This document shows, in pieces, positions 59,301 to 64,000 of a DNA stretch of 64,000 nt. The notes under the pieces are model-generated. The model was not told the DNA's origin, did no database searches, and was given only the letters and a program-made list of their open reading frames with translations. The position numbers and the translations under genes are program-made. The stretch comes from Lateolabrax maculatus. Its lineage: Eukaryota; Chordata; Actinopteri; Acropomatiformes; Lateolabracidae. Every line of letters starts with the position of its first letter. The first letter of the stretch is position 1. Location of the stretch: the NCBI GenBank assembly GCA_031216445.1, contig CM062206.1, positions 6,146,001 through 6,210,000 on the forward strand, read 5' to 3'.

Positions 59301-62300
59301 TAATGAAAGTGGGCTCAACTTCCTGGCTATTAAAGTGAGTTTTCATCAATCCATTATAATTCTGTTTCCCCCGAGTGTTATCTTTTATTTTATATATATA
59401 TATAAAAGTACCTAGTTTTTCTGATGTATTGGGCAAGGATTGATGTTTTCCCCAATTTTTATACATAAATATGATCAAATAATGTATAACAGGTGTGCCT
59501 CTTCATATCATATTCTGGTTGATCTGCCAAAACACTGCACATGACTCAGTGAAAAAAATAACGGAATGGAGCTAATCCAAAAACTCACTCAATGTTTGCC
59601 ATTAGCTGGGTGATTGATGAACTGTTGATTCAATCTCGTTTCACAGTGAAGGCCCTTTTTAGCGCAACATTTGTATATAACTTAACAGAGTCAAAGTTTG
59701 GATGAGGATCTATGATATTTGCACTAGTGCAAGACTAGTGCACTAGGCTTGTGCATCATTTCATATGTATTTTGCCAAAATTCAGCCTGACACATTTGGT
59801 GTCTTTGGAAACTTTGGGATTTTCACCACAAGTTCAGTTCAGTGGGTTATGTAACGAGTGTCCGTATCACATCGAATATGTCGAAGCAGTAGTCGAGATG
59901 TTTCCCTCATGACCTGGAGGCGGTCCGACTGCCCAACTTCCTCTACAAAAAGCTTCCCTGTCCGACCTTTGACCCCGTGTTTGTCCCCTCTCATTCATCA
60001 CCCCATCCTATCTGTCACCCTCACCTCAGCCCGTCCAGGCCTGGTTGACAGAGATTGATTGATCAGCTTGTTGAATTTTTGATCAGTGGGTATTTCCAAA
60101 GCCGTTGCTGTGCGAGACAGAAAGCTTCGACAGAATCTTTCAACCAGGGTCATTAGGCCCTCTGCAAATGCGGGTGTGATTTGCAGGCTTGTGTTTTTTG
60201 TTTGTTGTGTTTTAATTTGCAGTATGTTGTTGTGGTATGCACAGGGACAATGTCACAAAGGTGTTCTTGAAATGCAGACAAAGTAGTTTTCCTTCAACCT
60301 CCTATTACGACTACACTTTACTCTTATCCAGACCAACTTCAAACATACCATATATATTATATGGCATCCACTAAAGCAAAACAAATTGAGTGTCCCACAA
60401 AATTGTCTAATTGTGCATTCACTGAAAGTCATTGCAGTTCAGTTCAGTGCTTCTTTATTAATCTGACATGGTGGAATTAAAGCATGCAAAAAAACACAAA
60501 TGTACGATAGCTGAAATTTAAAAAAGTTTTCACTTTCACTCTAGTGTTGGAGACATTGTCACTGTTGTTGAATTATGTATTGTGTTTGACACAAAGGTGA
60601 TTTAAAAAAAAAAGAGTTGTACTATAATCATCTGCAGCAGTTTTCGAGTCATCAGGAAGAGTATCTGCTTTATGAAAAGGCTAAAAAACATCCTGTCCCT
60701 CCTGCTGAAAGCCGCTCTCCAGCATCTGCAATAACAGTATCAGGTTTTTCCAGTGCAGCGGTTGCTTTGACATAGATACGTTATCCAGATTTAAATGTGG
60801 ATACTTTAAGGCTCAGTCTGTTTCCTCTGTGTGAAAAAGCCCTATTATCATCTTGTCAATTTCAGTTTCCTCCCACTGCAGCCACTCAGACACACTCACA
60901 TCCGCAGATGCATGTGTGCACACAACACACACACACTCACACACGGCTCGTATCTCTGCAGCGTCAATGGTTTTAAACTCACCATGTCCAGCCCTTGGCT
61001 CTGCCACAGAGAGAGGAACCTGGGATTAATGAGTCAACCTCCACACTTACTGCAGGAGACAAAAGGGCTGGGAGTTAAGTGTCGTCTCCTCCGTCAGCCC
61101 AGAGGTGTTGAAAGGGTGGATTGCAGGAGAGGAAGTTCTTGTGAGGGCTGAGTGGATGTTTATCTGCTCGTGAGCGAAGGAGAGAAGAGGGAGGAGAGGA
61201 GTGAAGGAGAAGAAGAAGAGAACAAGAGGGTATAGGAGGTTCAGTTAGGAGTAGTTGTTTTAGTAATAAGAGTAACATTATGGTGGTAGGAGTGCAAGTA
61301 GTGGTGGAGTAGTAGAAGCAGAGGTTTTTGTGGCAGTATTTGTAGACAATGTCCACCCTAAGCCGGGTAATTCTGAAAAACGCAGTTAGTGTATGAAAAC
61401 CACATGCAGCGTAAGTGTCTTCATGAATGGTTTTCCGTCCACAATTGGAAAATGGCTTAATCTCTTCTTCCTCCTCTTTGTCAGCAAACAACAAAATCGT
61501 GCTTTGCAGCAATCATCTGATAGGACAGACAGACTGATTATTATGCTTACGAGTCTTGGCTGGTTAAGGCTCTCTCTCTCCTGTGATCCGTCATCACTTA
61601 TATCGTGTTTCAGTACATCTGAATTCACTATTTAGTTGTTGTCATTGACATATTTTTCCTCTGCTGTTGTCAGATAGCTAAACGCATATATAATGATTTG
61701 ATCGAGGCTCGTTCGTTTTAGCCCTTAACCAGTAGAACAGTAAACAGCTGTGTTATCACTGTTTCCCTCTGTTCCTCTTTTTAATTTCCAAAAGATGCCA
61801 CAGAACACCAGCTGCTTCTCTGGTCTTTCACAATCTTACAGTAGCTCTCGGTTTAAACTGTCTACAAACACAATGCCACCAGGTGACTCTTCACAAAACA
61901 TAACCATGATTAGTCATGAGTGTCCTGACGATGATGGCCATTATTTACCACTGCTCGAAATCAAATACTTTAAACTCAACCTTGGACATCGTCTCTAGGG
62001 ATCTGTTAGTTCAGTGTACTTTTTGCAATGAAACAAAACTTAGCACTCTAGCTTGATTATGAATTAGTATAATTAATTAAACATTTCTAGTTGCCAGCAT
62101 GTCAAGTTATAGACTAAATCTTTCCACTTAAATACTGTTTCAACTTGACTTTTTCAGGGACCAGAATTACTGAGCAAGTACGTTGGAGAGTCTGAAAGAG
62201 CCGTAAGAGAGGTAAGAACATTTAACTTCCCTCCTGATTATTACAATGGAAATGATACAATGGTTTGTAGATACTTTTGTTATGTTTATGTAAAGTTATG

Positions 62301-62618
62301 CAAGCTGACATTCTTTTCCGGACCATTAACGGTTAACATTAACCCATCCAAACTAAAGGGTTAAAAATAACTAAATATTTTTAGTTGTTGATGTAATGAA
62401 CGGATGACCTGAGATGTAGTTCATGACATTAATAAGTGGTGTGTTTCCTGTGCATGTTTGTGCTGAGAATGATTCACTGGTCCTGTTAAAGATTTGTCCT
62501 GTTTTCCTCTCTCCCATTGTTCCGAACACTGCTTGCAGGTGTTTCGGAAGGCAAGGGCCGTGGCTCCCTCCATCATCTTCTTTGATGAGATTGACGCTCT
62601 CGCCAGTGAAAGAGGAAG
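34477..62618 (+). CDS. afg2a: AFG2A/SPATA5 AAA+ ATPase, 3' end beyond the window
   Basis: Fourteen exons are visible and join in phase to about 758 codons; human SPATA5 is 893 aa. The remaining exons (end of the second AAA domain) are not found before 64000, so the gene is cut by the window edge. Exons: 34477-~34687, 35565-35689, 35874-36031, 36913-36971, 37336-37992, 38085-38214, 38366-38422, 38787-38910, 41043-41144, 41387-41540, 52941-53095, 59125-59334, 62158-62211, 62539-62618. The product is a type II AAA+ ATPase of the CDC48/VCP-Afg2 family. It works with SPATA5L1, C1orf109/AIRIM and CINP (55LCC complex) and is needed to release factors such as RSL24D1 from pre-60S ribosomes. The exon 1 donor is uncertain (34684 or 34687); both keep the phase. 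The start has A at -3 and aligns with human MSSKKN. Confidence 0.96.
34688..35564 (+). other. afg2a: afg2a intron 1
   Basis: An AT-rich 0.9-kb intron with a clear acceptor (TTTCCCTTTACAG). The donor is GTTGTA or GTAGCG, neither ideal. Nothing else was recognised. Confidence 0.6.
36032..37335 (+). other. afg2a: afg2a introns 3 and 4 (with exon 4 at 36913-36971)
   Basis: Intron 3 (36032-36912) contains a repeat-like stretch at 36500-36600 with the words TTTATTTGGTGGTGCCTTTT, GACACTCAAGGTCACCTTAC; similar phrases recur in fish interspersed repeats as I know them. Intron 4 (36972-37335) shows nothing notable. Confidence 0.45.
38085..41540 (+). CDS. afg2a: afg2a exons 6-10: first AAA domain (D1)
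   Basis: Exon 6 carries Walker A, GPPGTGKT (about residues 415-422). Exon 8 carries Walker B, IIFIDELDAL (about 470-479), followed by [20 protein letters not shown]. Exon 9 carries sensor 1 (GATNRP) and the arginine-finger block LRRPGRFDKELE. Exon 10 has the lid (HGYVGADLAAVCKEAG). All catalytic residues are present, so D1 should bind and hydrolyse ATP. Intron 8 (2.1 kb) separates Walker B from sensor 1 and contains repeats. Confidence 0.95.
38237..38250. repeat. Poly(G) tract, 14 bases
   Basis: A G run in afg2a intron 6, 23 bases after the exon 6 donor. Confidence 0.85.
38963..39198 (+). repeat. MITE-like dispersed repeat, copy D
   Basis: It opens GGACTGCAGCTGATGATTA, then TTTTCATTATCAATTAATC, includes GTCCAACTAACTGGCCAAAA and closes CAACTAATTGTTTCGGCTGT. 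The closing is an imperfect inverse of the opening. It lies in afg2a intron 8. Confidence 0.75.
40391..40500 (+). repeat. tRNA-derived SINE relic
   Basis: TGATGGCCTAGTGGTTAATG resembles a pol III A box (TGGCCTAGTGG). It is followed by a degenerate B-box region, a CTGCTCACGTCACTGTCTGA segment and an ACAAAGGCCAAAAATA tail, the layout of a fish tRNA-derived SINE. It is truncated and diverged, with no intact tRNA fold. Confidence 0.45.
40620..40900. repeat. LINE-tail-like teleost repeat
   Basis: It contains ACAAACAAGGAATTTTCTTT, GGTATATTGGTGCATAACAA and a long series of AATAAA/AAATA words. This resembles 3' tails of non-LTR elements that are common in fish. Ends are uncertain. Confidence 0.4.
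43285..43490 (+). repeat. Dispersed repeat shared with 28040-28260
   Basis: The second copy of the family described at 28040-28260, in the same orientation, with shared words AAAACCAAAAC, ATGCTTCGTA, GGGTGATAA and CACATACAAGTAATCATTTG. Confidence 0.55.
43622..43651. repeat. (CA)n microsatellite
   Basis: About 15 CA units in afg2a intron 10. Confidence 0.95.
47292..47380. repeat. Compound (TG)n microsatellite
   Basis: Two GT tracts (47292-47312 and 47328-47380) separated by a short unique piece, in afg2a intron 10. The long minus-strand open frame across it is made of His/Thr repeats from CA translation and is not a gene. Confidence 0.9.
50296..50354. repeat. (CTGT)n tetranucleotide repeat
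   Basis: A CTGT array with a few interruptions, in afg2a intron 10. Confidence 0.9.
52941..62618 (+). CDS. afg2a: afg2a exons 11-14: interdomain helix and first part of AAA domain 2 (D2)
   Basis: Exon 11 encodes the end of the D1 lid and the conserved VKPSAMREVAIDVPK. Exon 12 encodes VRWSDVGGMEEVKLKLKQAV and a second Walker A with the unusual sequence GPPGCSKT (about 689-696), which human SPATA5 also has. Exon 13 (54 bases) encodes GPELLSKYVGESERAVRE. Exon 14 encodes VFRKARAVAPS and Walker B IIFFDEIDAL, ending in phase 2 at 62618. Sensor 1 and the arginine finger of D2 are not in the window. Confidence 0.94.
54031..54079. repeat. (GGGA)n/(GAGC)n simple repeat
   Basis: GGAGG GAGGGAGGG units pass into GAGCGAGCGAGC and back to GGGAGGG. 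The tract is purine-rich. Confidence 0.85.
55290..56380 (+). mobile_element. Degenerate Tc1-like (Tc1/mariner) DNA transposon
   Basis: A plus-strand transposase relic can be followed from about 55590 to 56230: FSKVLWINKMRETLDG, GWARGWI, QQGGGGVMVWAGII, a frame change, MIFMQDNAPSH, then a WPPLAPPDIKPIDPL block (normally WPPxSPDLNPIEN) and a GKQ-like C-terminal part. These are the DDE-domain blocks of fish Tc1-like transposases. It carries in-frame stops (after WAGIIKQ) and frameshifts. The first catalytic Asp of LWIDE is replaced (WINK) and the NPIEN block is damaged, so it is inactive. The right end TTGCCTAATAATTG (about 56363-56376) looks like a terminal-repeat remnant. The left end is eroded. 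Confidence 0.85.
57061..57350 (+). repeat. MITE-like dispersed repeat, copy E
   Basis: It opens GTGCTGCAACTAAGGATTAG, contains ACTCAAAACTAAAAGATTCA and AAACTTTCAAATATTCATAT, and closes TGACTAATTGATTACTCAAA then TCATTTCAGTACC. It is the same family as copies A-D. Confidence 0.7.
59081..59103. repeat. Poly(T) run, 23 bases, before afg2a exon 12
   Basis: The run ends 21 bases before the exon 12 acceptor and extends its polypyrimidine tract. It may vary in length. Confidence 0.85.
59335..62157 (+). other. afg2a: afg2a intron 12
   Basis: A 2.8-kb GT-AG intron between exons 12 and 13. No exon or clear mobile element was recognised. A short CA/CT-rich patch lies near 60890-60945 and a GA-rich one near 61160-61230. 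Confidence 0.6.
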
Positions 62619-64000
62619 GTACAGTACGTTACTTTTCTAAACAACATAGAAATATGCCAAGAGACTGCGAAATGAATGACAAAAACACTGTTCCTGCCCA
62701 CTTGACACATAGTCACTTCCTCTCTGAGAGTTCCTCGGGTGATTGTTCACTGTCGACCACGGCTACTGTCCACTGTTTACTATTTTCAGCAGTGTGGTCA
62801 TTCATTGTCCAGCGATGACAAATGCACAGTCATCGCTGCGGTCTGCTTTAATTTTGCCATCCCTCGCCTGTGTCCCAGCTTGTCTCACAAAGATTCACTT
62901 ATGAATGGATGGAGCAAACATCCCAAAAAGTCTGCATGGCTGCTCTATCAAAGCCAACCACTCGGTTCCCATGGTGTCCTCTTAGACTTTTGCGGGTTTT
63001 CTCTACCGGCGAACACAGAACACAGTCTTGTCCGGAGGCGCTTTAGTGGGATGGCACTGGGAACATCTGTGGCTTAAAGGAAAGAGGACGGGGGGCGGAC
63101 AGAGGACACAGACCGGAGGCGCACAAACACTTCATTGTGCCCGTCCACGGCAGATGGGGAAGGCCAAGTATGCAGCATGCTTCCTGGTAAACCAGTCGAT
63201 GAAACTAAATGTTGTAGGAAGGAGCACAGAAAGGCCAACTTAGACTAACAGACTAACTTTTCTATGTGGGCCCTTGGTCAGATGCTTCAAATCCTCCACT
63301 AAGACATAGCATATTTTCACAGCTTTGTTATAATTAAAGCGTCTCTAATCATAAAATGGAGAATTATATCTAAGCATTTCTTTTTTTTATACTATTCCAG
63401 CTCATCTTTTCTCATTAGAATCACCACCATTCATTACATTTTCTCAGTACAGGGATTTGGTTTCTCCTCTAATAAATAAAAAGAAATGAATCGCTGAATA
63501 TAAGAATATAATTGAATTGCTGGTAGGTCAGTGATTTTTGCAACCAGTACCCACTTTTCAATGCTTAGCCTTCCAGTGTCTTATTTTGGTTTTTCAAGAT
63601 AGACAGGATGTTTTGTAATTGTGCAACGGCACTAGTCCTCTTTGTCAACATCTTTATTTTTTGAGGCCGTTCAGTAGACAGCGCTTTAGAGTTTGCATTT
63701 TCCAAAGAAACCTGGAACACAGTTTTTGTACTTTGATGATTAATGCTTGTCTTCAATCAATCAATGTTTTGCCTGTGGGACTGACAAGTTCTCTCTGCTT
63801 TTTGCAGTATCATGTTGTACTTTTGCGATTGTGCTATGATTCTCCACCCAGCTGCAGCCAGCTTTCACCAGTAATGCAGTACAGCGTGAGAGATTGTCAG
63901 CTGGCTACGGTGGACGTGGGGCTGGACCCACGCCTGGAGGCCACTCGCCATTTTAAAAATGCACTTAGCACTGATCTATAAAGGTTATTTATTGGTCTTC
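62619..64000 (+). other. afg2a: afg2a intron 14 (incomplete)
   Basis: The sequence after the exon 14 donor (GTACAG) to the window end shows no match to the expected next coding segment (the D2 region leading to sensor 1). The intron therefore continues beyond 64000. Nothing else was recognised. Confidence 0.6.

Noticed and set aside
1..64000. tRNA, rRNA and other RNA genes
   Set aside because: No cloverleaf with intact A and B boxes or rRNA-like segment was seen; the only tRNA-like word (about 40391) belongs to a decayed SINE.

Overview
The window is nuclear DNA of a teleost fish, probably a percomorph. Evidence: intron-rich genes with GT-AG splicing, AT-rich spacers full of microsatellites, a decayed Tc1-like transposon of the fish type, and protein products closest to fish orthologues. 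No prokaryotic, viral or organellar genes were seen.

Five protein genes can be read. In order they are cetn4 (minus, 5999-8589), bbs12 (plus, 9506-11458), fgf2 (plus, 15497-21613), nudt6 (minus, 22688-33605) and afg2a, also called spata5 (plus, from 34477 and running off the right edge). This is the conserved vertebrate block CETN4-BBS12-FGF2-NUDT6-SPATA5 of human 4q27-28. For the first four genes the exons join in phase into full-length proteins of 171, 650, 155 and 300 residues. For afg2a, 14 exons (about 758 codons) are present and the last exons lie outside the window.

Layout: 1-5.8 kb is intergenic, with plus-strand poly(A) signals that may end an upstream gene. At 8.6-8.9 kb cetn4 and bbs12 diverge from a GC-rich promoter carrying three evenly spaced CCAAT boxes, an RFX X-box and an NRF1 site, fitting two cilium/basal-body genes. 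From 11.65 to 15.4 kb is the fgf2 5' flank. fgf2 and nudt6 converge, and nudt6 is the known natural antisense partner of fgf2. nudt6 and afg2a diverge around 33.6-34.5 kb. afg2a fills the right half, with an 11.4-kb intron 10 and a 6-kb intron 11.

Accessory content includes at least five copies of one dispersed MITE-like repeat, further repeat families detected by self-similarity, SINE- and LINE-tail-like fragments, the dead Tc1 copy and many simple repeats. No wholly new system was found. The most notable points are the composite ciliary promoter, an AUG-stop element overlapping the bbs12 start codon, an Arg-rich in-frame extension upstream of the fgf2 AUG, loss of the secretion-linked cysteine in fgf2, and a predicted nudt6 3' UTR running antisense through the last fgf2 exon.
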